The notes under the pieces were generated by a model that saw only the letters and a program-made list of their open reading frames with translations, searched no databases and was not told the origin of the DNA. A stretch of 64,000 bases of DNA from NCBI GenBank assembly GCA_050301795.1, contig JBNKZU010000016.1, forward strand, positions 6,432-70,431, read 5' to 3'. Within the stretch, counting starts at the first letter, position 1; each line of letters begins with the position of its first letter. Source of the DNA: JBNKZU01 sp050301795 (GTDB lineage Bacteria; Pseudomonadota; Gammaproteobacteria; Thiohalomonadales; Thiohalomonadaceae). Made by a program: the position numbers and the translations under genes. Shown here in pieces: positions 35,163-44,827 of the stretch.

Positions 35163-35942
35163 TTATTCACAGACGCTAACAGCGTTGATTGAGCAGCGTC
35201 TTCTGTCATTCCACATCGTGCTGTTGAGCGTAGCGTCAGTAAAATCACATCGAAAAACCTCGGAATCCATCAGATTAGCTTTAGTAAGGTTTGCCTTCTT
35301 AAATGAACAGTCAACCATTTGACTGTTTTTAAAGAGGGCTTTAGTCAGATTAGTATCGATAAATGAGGTTCCCTCGATCGAACTTTCATTGAAAACCACT
35401 TTTGTCAGATTGCTCTTATTAAACTGAGTGCCATTAAGATTTGAACCAGTCAGATCCGACTCCTCCAGATTACTATCAATGATTACTGCGCCCTGAAAGT
35501 TTGCGCCAACTGCGCTAATCGATTGCATTGATGCGAGATTAAACTTTGTATCAGTTAGAGTAGCCCGATCAAATCGTGCTCTTGTCAGCAGGCTTTGGCT
35601 TAAATCGCTTGAATGAAGGTTGGCATTGATAAGTTTGGCTTCACGCAAACGAATACCGATCATATTACTGTTGGATAGGTTTGCATTGTAGAGATCGGCT
35701 TCATTAAGGTTTGCACCACTTAGATTGCTACCAGAGAGATTGATATTCACCATAATCGCGCCACGGAGATCCATATCATGCAGATCACTGTTCTGCTTAT
35801 CGCAGCCGCTCCAGTAGACGCGAGGTGCGGGTGGATCATCACAAGATGCATGAGCAGAACCAAAGCCAGTGATAAGTAGCAGCATCGTGATAGTCACGAT
35901 AAGATCAGGTTTAAATGATGACACAGTGCTTGTCGGCTTCAT
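35163..35942 (-). CDS. Secreted pentapeptide-repeat protein
   Basis: This is a 259-residue protein with a signal peptide (VTITMLLLITGFGSAHA) and about 30 pentapeptide repeats of the A(D/N)Lxx type (NLSGSNLSGANLNEADLYNANLS). These form a four-sided beta helix. A short Cys-rich stretch (CDDPPAPRVYWSGCDKQ) lies before the repeats and others at the end. Partner and role are unknown; it acts outside the cytoplasm if the signal works. Confidence 0.85.
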   Translation of the reverse strand: MKPTSTVSSFKPDLIVTITMLLLITGFGSAHASCDDPPAPRVYWSGCDKQNSDLHDMDLRGAIMVNINLSGSNLSGANLNEADLYNANLSNSNMIGIRLREAKLINANLHSSDLSQSLLTRARFDRATLTDTKFNLASMQSISAVGANFQGAVIIDSNLEESDLTGSNLNGTQFNKSNLTKVVFNESSIEGTSFIDTNLTKALFKNSQMVDCSFKKANLTKANLMDSEVFRCDFTDATLNSTMWNDRRRCSINAVSVCE

Positions 35943-35978
35943 TCAGCGTTTTCCAGATAAATAAGGTTTGATTAGTAT

Positions 35979-36809
35979 ATGCATAGTGTAGGCGGTTTAC
36001 GAAAAATGCTCACCTCCCATGTTGATGGACAGGTCTACTACAGATTAGTAGTTGGGGGTGATGAGATTGAACTCAACCCCTTGATTGGACAAACAATTTC
36101 GATTCACTACCGAGATCAGATTAACTGTGTGGCCTGTGGACGTAAAACGGCTAAAAGCTATAGTCAGGGACACTGCTACCCCTGTTCTCAATCATTGGCA
36201 CGTTGTGACCTATGTATTATGAAGCCGGAAACCTGTCATTACCATCTTGGAACCTGTCGAGAGCCACAGTGGGGAGAGACACACTGTTTTAGAAGCCACA
36301 CTGTCTACTTAGCCAATACCTCTGGTATTAAGGTTGGGATCACCAGAAATAGTCAAATCCCGACACGCTGGATGGATCAGGGCGCAACTCAGGCAATGCC
36401 GATATTTAGTGTAAATAATCGCCTTCAATCAGGATTGGTTGAGATGCGGTTAAAGCAGCACGTTGCAGATAGAACCGACTGGCGCAAGATGCTTAAGGGC
36501 GATGGTGATCAGGTTGACCTTCGCCAACAGATGAGCGAATTGTTAGCTGTTGCCGGTGATTCGGTTGCAGAACTTGTATCAAAATATGGTGATGATGAGA
36601 TCACAAGATTAGATACCACCGAGCCACTATCATTTCACTATCCTGTATCGATCTATCCCGAAAAGATAAAAGCCCTTAATCTTGACAAAACGCCATCGGT
36701 TACAGGTGTCTTACAAGGTATTAAGGGACAGTACCTGATTCTTGATTGCGGCGTGCTTAATATCCGCAAATATAGCGGATATCAGATTGAGTTCCGGGTA
36801 AAATCCTAA
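35979..36809 (+). CDS. DUF2797 zinc-binding-like protein
   Basis: This is a 276-residue protein. It has several Cys pairs (NCVACGRKTAKSYSQGHCYPC, RCDLCIMKPETCHYHLGTC) as for one or two zinc sites, then VYLANTSGIKVGITRNSQIPTRWMDQGA, which resembles a GIY-YIG-like core (VYLA...KVGIT...RW). This is the DUF2797 pattern. A nucleic-acid role is suggested but not established. It overlaps the convergent DUF1015 gene by 4 bp. Confidence 0.8.
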   Translation: MHSVGGLRKMLTSHVDGQVYYRLVVGGDEIELNPLIGQTISIHYRDQINCVACGRKTAKSYSQGHCYPCSQSLARCDLCIMKPETCHYHLGTCREPQWGETHCFRSHTVYLANTSGIKVGITRNSQIPTRWMDQGATQAMPIFSVNNRLQSGLVEMRLKQHVADRTDWRKMLKGDGDQVDLRQQMSELLAVAGDSVAELVSKYGDDEITRLDTTEPLSFHYPVSIYPEKIKALNLDKTPSVTGVLQGIKGQYLILDCGVLNIRKYSGYQIEFRVKS

Positions 36810-38050
36810 TCTAATAGGTGTGATACCAGACCGTCGGCAAGCTTTGGTTCAAACCAGGTTGATTTTGGCGGCATGACCTCACCGGCATCTGCAACTGATA
36901 TCAGTTGATCCATTGTGGTTGGAAAGAGTGCAAAAGCAACTGCCATTTCACCACTATCAACACGACGCTCTAGTTCACCAAGTCCACGGATTCCACCAAC
37001 AAAATCGATACGTTTATCACGACGTGGATCGCTAATCCCAAGCACGGGTTCAATCAGGTTATTGGCAAGCAGACTGACATCTAGTTGAGCTACCGGATTG
37101 TTATTAGGAATGAGCTCTGGCTTGATCTGCAGGCGGTACCAGTTGCCATCAAGGTACATCCCGAATTCAGTGGTCGATGCAGGTTTGTATGGTTCATTTG
37201 ACGGTGTGATGTTGAAGCTCTTAGTCACCTTTTCCATAAACTCATCACCGCTTAATCCGTTGAGATCGGTAACAACCCGGTTGTAGTCGAGAATCATCAT
37301 CTGATCATCCGGGAAAAGCACAGACAGAAAATAGTTATAGCTCTCATCTCCGTGATGATTCGGGTTTTGTGCTTTTCGCATGGCTGCGACTCTGGAACCT
37401 GCCGCAGAGCGATGATGGCCATCGGCAATATAGATAGCGGGCATTTGGTCAAAGGTAGCTGTAATGGTTTGAATGTCGCTGTCATCTGTAACAAGCCAAA
37501 GCGTATGTCGCACCTTATCATCAGCGGTGATATCAACCGCTGGATCTGTCGTGGTGGTGATTCGGTTTACCAGCTGATCAATCGTTGGATGGTGGCGATA
37601 AGTGAGAAATACCGGACCGGTTTGGGCATTTAGGGTATCGACCTGTTTTACACGGTCATCCTCTTTATCCGGGCGGGTAAACTCATGTTTACGAATACGG
37701 TTGCTATCGTAGTCGATGACGGATGCCACTGCCACCAAACCAATCTGTTGGTGTTGTCCCATTATCAGACGGTAGAGGTAGTAGAGTGGTTTATCGTCCT
37801 GAACCAGTATTCCTTCATTTCGCATTGCTTCAAAATTCTCTAACCCCTTGGCATAAACAGCATCGTCGTATGGACTAATCTCAGGTGGGAGATCAATTTC
37901 AGGTTTGGAGATATGTAAAAAACTCCAGGGTTTACCGGAGGCGCGCTCGCGTGCTTCAGTACTGTTTAAAACATCGTAGGGTGGGGCAGCAACATCAATT
38001 GCTCTTTTATCTACAGGGCGTAATCCGGCGAAGGGGCGAATAAGGGGCAT
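36806..38050 (-). CDS. DUF1015-family protein
   Basis: This is a 414-residue protein with the DUF1015 landmarks: MPLIRPFAGLRPV, VAAPPYDVLNSTEAR, the conserved YIADGHHRSAAGSRVA and FVGGIRGLGELERRV. The biochemical role in this family is not settled in my knowledge. It is encoded directly after the YcgL-domain gene on the same strand, with no gap. Confidence 0.85.
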   Translation of the reverse strand: MPLIRPFAGLRPVDKRAIDVAAPPYDVLNSTEARERASGKPWSFLHISKPEIDLPPEISPYDDAVYAKGLENFEAMRNEGILVQDDKPLYYLYRLIMGQHQQIGLVAVASVIDYDSNRIRKHEFTRPDKEDDRVKQVDTLNAQTGPVFLTYRHHPTIDQLVNRITTTTDPAVDITADDKVRHTLWLVTDDSDIQTITATFDQMPAIYIADGHHRSAAGSRVAAMRKAQNPNHHGDESYNYFLSVLFPDDQMMILDYNRVVTDLNGLSGDEFMEKVTKSFNITPSNEPYKPASTTEFGMYLDGNWYRLQIKPELIPNNNPVAQLDVSLLANNLIEPVLGISDPRRDKRIDFVGGIRGLGELERRVDSGEMAVAFALFPTTMDQLISVADAGEVMPPKSTWFEPKLADGLVSHLLD

Positions 38051-38341
38051 CTATTTCTCCTGATTGAAAACAGCGATCTTTTCTGTTTCCAGAGGTGGCA
38101 TTTGGATAAAAAATTGATTTGTTTTCAGACTCTTTAAGACTTCATTGACATCAACACGTGCGAGTTTACGTTCTGGTGATAGCTCGATCACCATCGCTTT
38201 CTCCGGGGTTCCGAAGTAGCCAAGGATATCTTTTGGAACTACATCAAAGTTATCTTCTTCAGCGAGATAGAGATAGAGTTCAGCTTTCTTCTTGGTTTTG
38301 TAGATATGGCATTCGATGGTATCAGTCATGATCTCATACAT
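38051..38341 (-). CDS. YcgL-domain protein
   Basis: This is a 96-residue protein; a second in-frame ATG four codons in (MTDTIECHIYK) is an equally good start. It has the YcgL pattern CHIYKTKKKAELYLYLAE and a C-terminal FFIQMPPLE. The family is gammaproteobacterial and its function is not known for certain. It sits directly upstream of the DUF1015 gene, with no base between them. Confidence 0.85.
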   Translation of the reverse strand: MYEIMTDTIECHIYKTKKKAELYLYLAEEDNFDVVPKDILGYFGTPEKAMVIELSPERKLARVDVNEVLKSLKTNQFFIQMPPLETEKIAVFNQEK

Positions 38342-38488
38342 ATTCAGTCAAAGGAGTTGTGCAATTTTATCAAAAAACAGGTGTGCATTTATATGAAAAA
38401 TCCTGTTAATGGCATTATCTGGGATAATCCATAAACTTTTAAATGAAAGGGTATCAATGGAGTTAACCACGCTTATCACAAACCGGGG

Positions 38489-40015
38489 TTATATAGAGAG
38501 TAGAGCTCCCATTTTATGGATAAAGTCGGTTCTTCTTAGGGGTTTGATAAATGATTCATCACACTTGGCATAATCGATCTTTTTACGCATATGCTCATCA
38601 TCAACAGCACTGAGTGCAACTATCGGGCCTTTATAGCCGGTCTTTTTAATCTTTTGGATGGTATTAATACTATCCTCACCCTCAATGTTCATATCAATAA
38701 TCAATGCATCGGGGTTATGCATCTTAAGATAGTTGCAGGCCTCATCACCGCTTGCAGTGAGATAGGGCTTAGCGCCAACCCCATTAAGAAACACGCCTAA
38801 TAATTGACGCGAATCGCTATTGCTGTCGATAACAACAATATCGCTATTTCGAAGATGGTCTTCACCTCCGATACCAGTGGTTCGAGAGGGCGCTTCAAGA
38901 TTGATAACGATATTGGTGCCCTGACCGAGTGATGACTTAATGCTTAAATCACCACCCATGCGCTTAACGATCTCATTGCTGATCGACAAGCCAAGACCGG
39001 CTCCACGTGAGGATTGTCCATCGGCAGCACTTTTATGAAAATGTTCAAAGATCGATTTGAGATCTTCAGGTTTGATCCCTTGTCCGGTGTCATCAACCGT
39101 AATATTCAGGATATTATTTGCCCATTCTAACGATACTGAGATGCTCCCTTCTTTGGTAAATTTGACAGCATTCCCAATCAGATTAACCAGTACCTGACGC
39201 AATTTGATGTCATCGATCCAGATTCGCTCTGGGATCTCCGGTGCAATCCACCAGACAAAGGAGAGTCCTTTTTTCTCTGCGGTGACTCGGAACAGCTCTT
39301 CAAGATCATTGGCGATATTGATGATATTGGTTGATGTTGGATTGATAACCAGTTGACCATTTTCAAGAATGGACTGATCGATCAGGTTTTCGATCAAATT
39401 GAGTAAGTAGTTGGCACTACGATCAATCGCTGAGAGGTGAGAAGTGACCAGATCAGGTGAGCCAAGGTCTTCTCTTGCAAGATCGAGATATCCTAATATG
39501 GATGAGATCGGCGTACGAAACTCATGCGACATCTTTCCTATAAACTGGCTTTTGAGCTTGTTGGTCTGATGTAATTCTCGGTTTACCTCTTGAAGGATAT
39601 CCTTATATTTTTCAAGCCGTTTGATTAAGCGATCCCTTTCAGCATTGACCAGCCCCAACTCATTTGCGACCTGCTGATAGCGGTATTGGTTATTCTTTAA
39701 TTCAGAGCCGTCTAATAGTCCGATCCCCCAGCCATCGTCTAATCGAACGATATAGATCTGGGCAGGTTTCTTTGAGGGGGTTTCCACCAAGTGGAGCTTA
39801 AAATAGCTCTCCTCAATATTGTCTAGTCCATATAGAAAAGGAAAGTAGTCATAGATATCATTTCCGGGTTTAAGTTCAGGGTAGCCATAAAAGTCACCAT
39901 TACCCGAGTCGCCGACAACCTTGAAATCGTCATCTGTGATGACATAAAACGGATTAAACTCTTTACCAAGAGCGCGGTGGATCTGGTTGGACAGGGTAAT
40001 TAATTGTTCTTTCAT
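38489..40015 (-). CDS. Hybrid sensor histidine kinase with receiver
   Basis: This is a 508-residue cytoplasmic kinase. Residues 1-105 form an uncharacterised PAS-like input; 110-155 are a coiled coil; the dimerisation box MSHEFRTPISS has H164; then LIGNAVKFT, DDTGQGI and GAGLGLSIS (N, G1 and G2 boxes). Residues about 390-508 form a receiver with an acidic phosphoacceptor (ALIIDMNIEG) and conserved Lys (FIKPLRR). No transmembrane helix is seen. It lies 20 bp after the GTPase gene on the same strand, so the two are likely part of one signalling operon. Confidence 0.88.
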   Translation of the reverse strand: MKEQLITLSNQIHRALGKEFNPFYVITDDDFKVVGDSGNGDFYGYPELKPGNDIYDYFPFLYGLDNIEESYFKLHLVETPSKKPAQIYIVRLDDGWGIGLLDGSELKNNQYRYQQVANELGLVNAERDRLIKRLEKYKDILQEVNRELHQTNKLKSQFIGKMSHEFRTPISSILGYLDLAREDLGSPDLVTSHLSAIDRSANYLLNLIENLIDQSILENGQLVINPTSTNIINIANDLEELFRVTAEKKGLSFVWWIAPEIPERIWIDDIKLRQVLVNLIGNAVKFTKEGSISVSLEWANNILNITVDDTGQGIKPEDLKSIFEHFHKSAADGQSSRGAGLGLSISNEIVKRMGGDLSIKSSLGQGTNIVINLEAPSRTTGIGGEDHLRNSDIVVIDSNSDSRQLLGVFLNGVGAKPYLTASGDEACNYLKMHNPDALIIDMNIEGEDSINTIQKIKKTGYKGPIVALSAVDDEHMRKKIDYAKCDESFIKPLRRTDFIHKMGALLSI

Positions 40016-40035
40016 AGCTTTAACTTTGCTCTGGA

Positions 40036-40536
40036 TTATCTTCTAACGAGGTATTTACCGAGGAGTTCAAAGGCTCTCTCGACACCTGTCCCATTTTTTG
40101 CACTGGTTTGAACCATTTTCCAGTTCATCTCTTTAAGCTCAATAATGCGTTGCTTACTGATGGTCCATTGATCACGGAGATCGTGTTTGTTGATCAACAA
40201 CACAAAGGGAACCTCACCGATGATAGTTTGTGCCTGTTTATTTAACTCAATCGCAGTCTCAAGCGTGTCACCCCGTGTTCCATCAGCAACAATCAGGTAT
40301 CCGGCAGCACCTCGTAGATAGTTAGAATCAATAGAGGAGATACTATCAGAGCCTTCGATATCCCATAAAATCAGCTTCAATTGTTCGTTTGATTCAAGCG
40401 TCAGCATCTTGGTATCAATCTTGACGCCGACAGTTGATAAATACTTTTCTGAAAATTCACTATGTACAAATTGTTTAACCAGGCTTGTTTTACCCACACC
40501 AAAATCACCAATCATACATATCTTCTTGATTTGCAT
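40036..40536 (-). CDS. Ras/Rab-like small GTPase
   Basis: This is a 166-residue GTPase. P-loop GDFGVGKTS (residues 10-18), switch I threonine T35 in YLSTVGV, WDIEG (DxxG, residues 59-62), NKHD and TSAKNG are present. The residue after DxxG is Ser where Ras-like proteins normally have catalytic Gln, so hydrolysis may depend on a GAP. Such Rab-like domains are found in a minority of bacteria. The gene upstream in the operon encodes a membrane protein that may carry a roadblock-like domain, a known partner type for bacterial small GTPases such as MglA/MglB. Confidence 0.88.
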   Translation of the reverse strand: MQIKKICMIGDFGVGKTSLVKQFVHSEFSEKYLSTVGVKIDTKMLTLESNEQLKLILWDIEGSDSISSIDSNYLRGAAGYLIVADGTRGDTLETAIELNKQAQTIIGEVPFVLLINKHDLRDQWTISKQRIIELKEMNWKMVQTSAKNGTGVERAFELLGKYLVRR

Positions 40537-40569
40537 GTTTTACCCTTAACCTTTAATTTTTTTATTTAT

Positions 40570-42525
40570 TTAGAGCTTGAGTATCTTAAATTCAACCATG
40601 CGCAGACTGGGTGTTTGTGTCTCTTGAAACGCAAGCGGTGATGGTTTGCTTTTTAGCCTGAAGATCACTTCAGGTAGTCCACGTGCAACAAGTAGTTCAT
40701 TGATCGTAAACGCTCTGGCATTGGCAAGATAGTTGTTTGTTTCGATATCACCAGTGCCGTCACTATATCCGATAATGGTTAGCATGACTGGTTTATTTAG
40801 GCGCTTTGAAACCTCAATAAACGCATTGAGCCTGTTAATTAACTTCTCAACATCAAGAGTGCTTTCTTGTGTTAAATCAATTTCCTCATTAAAGAAGAGC
40901 TTGGTTTGTTCAATTTGAGTAAACAGGTTGTTATATAGATTCTCTTCAGCAGAACTGACGTTTTGATGCTCAATCGCAACAAGACCTTTAATGTTTTGTT
41001 TACGATCATCGATCGTATTGATCCACTCTTTTTCAGCCTCGCCAGAGAGTGTGATCTTTCCTTCCTTTACCTTTACTTGCACCGTGCTGGGTGGTGTGTA
41101 GGTAGCGACAAACTCTTTTAAAATGGCATCATCATTCGATTTAATGCCGCTGGTATCGATCTGGTTAATGCCTGGGATATAGACGGTAAGTTTTCTAACA
41201 CCATCAATCCATTCAGTAGAAGCTTCACCACGTAGACTGAGAACTCCCTTGTCATTAAGAGAAAACTCAATGGTTTTAGGTGGATTCAGCCATTCGGTTG
41301 CACGTTTAATCACTAATTCGGGCGAAAAGGTATAAAACGGTCTGAAGTGTAGCGAAATTTGTTCCGTGGAGAATCCCGCCTCTTCAATATAGGCAGTCGG
41401 TGATTTAGCAATCGGATCGGCAAGCCCGAAGATCGAAAGCTCTTTACCGTTCTTTGTTGTGCGGGTTATGGCAATACCTGGATCGTTTTCGAGAGTATTA
41501 ACCAGTTGATCAAAGCGTTGATGTAATTCTGAGATCTCCTGATGACCTTCGACACCTTTATACGATGACCATGCAAAAATCAGTGCAATGATAGAGACTA
41601 AAACAATGAAGGGGGTTGATAGCCCTGATTTTTTGGCCTCATCCTTTATTTCAGATTGAATACAGCTCTCCAGCATCGGGGTAATGAGTCGCATCTCAGA
41701 ACTGTCACTTGGAAGGCCGCTCAATTCTACGCTAACACTGCGGTGAATATTGACTAAAACCTCACGACAGTGTTTTCGCAATGAATCAGGTGGAATGCCC
41801 ATAACAACAACAGCAAGATATGCGCGTGGTCCATGGGTGATTTGAACGGTGTGTTCACCCATCTCAATGGTCTCAAGTGATTGCTGTTGGCTCTTGCCGG
41901 AGACAAAGGCATCGCGGGCAAAGTCACCTATTGCTGTTAGCATCGCTGAGACCGCATCGGGGTCTCTTTGTGCTTCCTCATTTGCAATATTATGAATTAA
42001 CAGACCGCTCTCAGGCTCAATCAGCATTACCTGCTCAACGCGATAGGCGAGCGTATTCCGAAGTACGATCTCTGAAAAAGGCACTCCGGTTCGATACGCC
42101 TCAAGTCGCCATTTCATTCCTTGGGCTGAGAAGCTGTTATCGAGAGTACGGTTAATGTTAGTAATAAACTCTTTTAATGTTTCTGTAATCGATTTGCGAA
42201 TAGCGGGTGTGATGACAGGGTAGAGCGCATCGGCAAAAATATCAGGGTGCTTGCGAGCAGCCTGCTTGATGCTCTCATTCAGTGGTGCATCTAACGCTTT
42301 TGAAACCTCGTTACCTTTAGTGGTACTAATTTCAATAGACTTACTTAGTACCTCCGCAACCTCTTCAGCAGTAACCCCTTTTATGGCGTTCAGTCTTTGG
42401 TAGATATCTCTAATCGCCTTTCTTTCCGAAGAGACAAGCAATCGCTTTAGCTCTTCGAGATTATGGCTTTTGTTTGCGCTATTGGTTTGAGTCGCCATAT
42501 CTTTTAGATCAGGTTTCATAATCAA
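40570..42525 (-). CDS. Membrane protein with roadblock-like, BON and OmpA domains
   Basis: This is a 651-residue protein. Residues about 1-300 are cytoplasmic and contain VEQVMLIEPESGLLIHNIANE... to HCREVLVNIHRSVSVEL, which by outline resembles a roadblock/longin fold (tentative). One hydrophobic helix lies near residue 310 (PFIVLVSIIALIFAW). Two BON-like repeats follow (FSLNDKGVLSLRGEAS, VQVKVKEGKITLSGEAE), then an OmpA peptidoglycan-binding domain (TIIGYSDGTGDIETNNYLANARA). The layout links a cytoplasmic GTPase to the cell wall. The small GTPase gene is next, 34 bp downstream. Function is inferred from architecture. Confidence 0.8.
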   Translation of the reverse strand: MIMKPDLKDMATQTNSANKSHNLEELKRLLVSSERKAIRDIYQRLNAIKGVTAEEVAEVLSKSIEISTTKGNEVSKALDAPLNESIKQAARKHPDIFADALYPVITPAIRKSITETLKEFITNINRTLDNSFSAQGMKWRLEAYRTGVPFSEIVLRNTLAYRVEQVMLIEPESGLLIHNIANEEAQRDPDAVSAMLTAIGDFARDAFVSGKSQQQSLETIEMGEHTVQITHGPRAYLAVVVMGIPPDSLRKHCREVLVNIHRSVSVELSGLPSDSSEMRLITPMLESCIQSEIKDEAKKSGLSTPFIVLVSIIALIFAWSSYKGVEGHQEISELHQRFDQLVNTLENDPGIAITRTTKNGKELSIFGLADPIAKSPTAYIEEAGFSTEQISLHFRPFYTFSPELVIKRATEWLNPPKTIEFSLNDKGVLSLRGEASTEWIDGVRKLTVYIPGINQIDTSGIKSNDDAILKEFVATYTPPSTVQVKVKEGKITLSGEAEKEWINTIDDRKQNIKGLVAIEHQNVSSAEENLYNNLFTQIEQTKLFFNEEIDLTQESTLDVEKLINRLNAFIEVSKRLNKPVMLTIIGYSDGTGDIETNNYLANARAFTINELLVARGLPEVIFRLKSKPSPLAFQETQTPSLRMVEFKILKL

Positions 42526-42537
42526 TTAGGCAAGGGA

Positions 42538-43110
42538 TCATTTTTTACGTAGCTTGTCGGCAACATCAGAAAACAGCTTGGCCAGATCTTCGCGACTGAT
42601 TTGATCCTGCTCTATCTGTTCTGAGATCTTATTGATTGTTTTAGTGATCTGATTGTGTTGATGCGATTGTAATGTATCAAGATCATCAATTCGCTGCTCT
42701 ATCGTTCTACGAAGGCTATGCAAATCCTCATCGATACTTTGTTCGATCTTGGCAAGACGCTCGTCTAATGATTTGCTGGTACTATCAAAATCACCTCTGA
42801 GCTTGATGAATAGTTTTGATAACTCATCGTCACCACTTTTTCTTTGTTTGTCTAAGGATTTATGAGCATTGTTGTATGCGGTTTCATGGGCATTGAGCTT
42901 GACCTGCAACTCCTCTCGCATTTCGACAATCTTTCTGTCGAGCAGGGATGTTGACGTAGCGATGTGTTGATCGATAGCCCTGATCTGTTGACCGAAAAGT
43001 AGCTCTCTAATCTTGTCCATGCTGTCATCAGTCGACGCTTCAGTCACCGTTTCGTTAGGCTTACTCTGTTTCTTTTTCAATTTAGTCACCTTTGAATAGT
43101 AAGAAGACAA
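42538..43110 (-). CDS. Coiled-coil protein
   Basis: This is a 190-residue, highly charged protein. From residue 30 on it is nearly all predicted helix with heptad-like spacing (AIDQHIATSTSLLDRKIVEMREELQVKL, LSKLFIKLRGDFDSTSKSLDERLAKIEQ). It has no signal peptide and no domain I recognise. It lies 12 bp upstream of the roadblock/BON/OmpA gene in the same direction, so it is probably the first gene of that operon and may be a structural partner. Confidence 0.7.
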   Translation of the reverse strand: MSSYYSKVTKLKKKQSKPNETVTEASTDDSMDKIRELLFGQQIRAIDQHIATSTSLLDRKIVEMREELQVKLNAHETAYNNAHKSLDKQRKSGDDELSKLFIKLRGDFDSTSKSLDERLAKIEQSIDEDLHSLRRTIEQRIDDLDTLQSHQHNQITKTINKISEQIEQDQISREDLAKLFSDVADKLRKK

Positions 43111-43155
43111 TGATTTGAACGGTTAATTGACCCTTTTTAAACAGGGAACACTTTG

Positions 43156-43180
43156 ATGCCCTTGATTGTAGTAAGGGCAT
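43156..43180. other. Hairpin in the intergenic region
   Basis: ATGCCCTT at 43156-43163 pairs with AAGGGCAT at 43173-43180. It lies in the 247-bp gap between the sigma54-activator gene and the coiled-coil gene, both on the minus strand. No T-run follows, so a terminator role is weak. The rest of this gap shows no gene. Confidence 0.3.
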
Positions 43181-43357
43181 GTTGCTCAAACGCTCTGAAT
43201 GATATTCCCGCCAACTATATTACAAAGCACAGGCTATGCCAATAAATGAAACTTATTGATATTTCAAATGCTTATCAAATATTTTAAAAGGATTGTCTTG
43301 AATATAGTACCCAACCAGGCGTTATCAAGCAGCAGGCTAAGTGATGTTTGCAGTTGT

Positions 43358-44710
43358 TTACTCAAAACGGAATTTTTCTGGTTCTAATCCATGTTTTGCC
43401 AGTAAGCGATAGAGTTCAGTCCGATTTCGTCCGGCGAGTTTCGCTGTATTGGTGATATTCCCATTCGTTATGCGAAGCAAACTTGCCAGATAGCGCTGTT
43501 CAAACTCTAGTTTTGCAATATCAAGCGTTGGCATTAAATCGTTCTGCCCCTTAAGTGCTTCATTAACGAGTGATTTGGGAATAATGGTCTGACCACAAAG
43601 AACATGGCACTGTTCAACCACGTTCTTAAGCTGCCGGACATTGCCCGGCCATTGTGAATGTAAAAGTAACTCCATCGCGTCCGGTGCAAACTTTTTCAAT
43701 CCTATTTTATCCCGCTCAGATAGTGTCATCAGAAAATGGTTAACCAATGATGGGATATCTTCACGACGCTCTTTGAGCGATGGAATATTGAGTGGAACAA
43801 CATTAAGTCGATAGAAGAGATCCTCACGAAAGGTACCATCCTCAACCATGGCATCCAGGTTTTGGTGCGTTGCAGAGATAATTCTGACATTCACGCTAAT
43901 CGAAGTGGATGATCCTACTGGCCGGATCTTGAACTCTTGAAGCACACGTAACAGCTTGGATTGTAATAGCAGCGGCATATCACCGATTTCATCGAGGAAA
44001 AGTGTGCCACCATCTGCCACTGTAAACAGACCGGAGTGATGGTTGTTCGCACCCGTAAATGCGCCTTTAACATGACCAAATAGCTCAGATTCGAGCAGTT
44101 GTTCAGGAAGTGCGCTACAGTTAACGGCAATAAAGGGGTGATCTTTACGGCTACTCTCCTGATGAATCGCTTCTGCCAGAAGCTCTTTACCGCTACCAGT
44201 ACTTCCGGTGATGAGAACTGAGCTGTCACCTTTTGCAACAAGCCTAGCCCTTCTTAGTAACTCATCGACAACTCTGGAGCGGTGAATAAATTTGGGTGCA
44301 AATGTTTTGCTATCTCTTGTAGGTGAAGATTGATACAGCTCAAGCGTTTGATTGATCGTGTCGGCTAAAGGTTTACGTGAGATGGGCTTTTCAAGAAATG
44401 CAGCAGCACCGAGATAGGTGGCGTCGGTGGCATCCTTAATTCTGGCATGACCACTGAGAACAATGACCGGCATGATTGGGTTATTTTTCCGAACTGCACT
44501 GATAAGCTTCAGGCCATCCATTTGATCCATCATTAGATCGGTGAGGATTAAATCAGGCTCAAAGTGTTCAAGCTTTGCCAGTGCATGTAATCCATTCGAT
44601 GCGGTAATGACCTCAAAACCTTCGAGTTGTAGCCATCGCTCGATCAATTCAAGATGATCGAAATCATCATCAACGACCAATATCTTGTTTTTAATGGCTT
44701 CAGTACTCAT
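43358..44710 (-). CDS. Sigma54-dependent response regulator, NtrC type
   Basis: This is a 450-residue activator. Receiver phosphoacceptor is D58 (LILTDLMMD). The AAA+ domain has GSTGSGKELLAEAIH, the sigma54 loop GAFTGA and the second-region GGTLFLDEIGDMPLLLQSKLLRVLQE. The Fis-type HTH ends the protein (NTAKLAGRNRTELYRLLAKHGLE). It may be the output of the hybrid kinase encoded 3.3 kb downstream, but no kinase is directly adjacent, so pairing is a guess. Confidence 0.9.
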   Translation of the reverse strand: MSTEAIKNKILVVDDDFDHLELIERWLQLEGFEVITASNGLHALAKLEHFEPDLILTDLMMDQMDGLKLISAVRKNNPIMPVIVLSGHARIKDATDATYLGAAAFLEKPISRKPLADTINQTLELYQSSPTRDSKTFAPKFIHRSRVVDELLRRARLVAKGDSSVLITGSTGSGKELLAEAIHQESSRKDHPFIAVNCSALPEQLLESELFGHVKGAFTGANNHHSGLFTVADGGTLFLDEIGDMPLLLQSKLLRVLQEFKIRPVGSSTSISVNVRIISATHQNLDAMVEDGTFREDLFYRLNVVPLNIPSLKERREDIPSLVNHFLMTLSERDKIGLKKFAPDAMELLLHSQWPGNVRQLKNVVEQCHVLCGQTIIPKSLVNEALKGQNDLMPTLDIAKLEFEQRYLASLLRITNGNITNTAKLAGRNRTELYRLLAKHGLEPEKFRFE

Positions 44711-44827
44711 TTTTGAAAATCATTTATTTAGTGTGAATCACATTATGCAATGGAATAAGGATTATATACCGACGACATCCAAAATGGCATGATCTGATTG
44801 TTCCACTACAACCTGTGAAAACAAACC

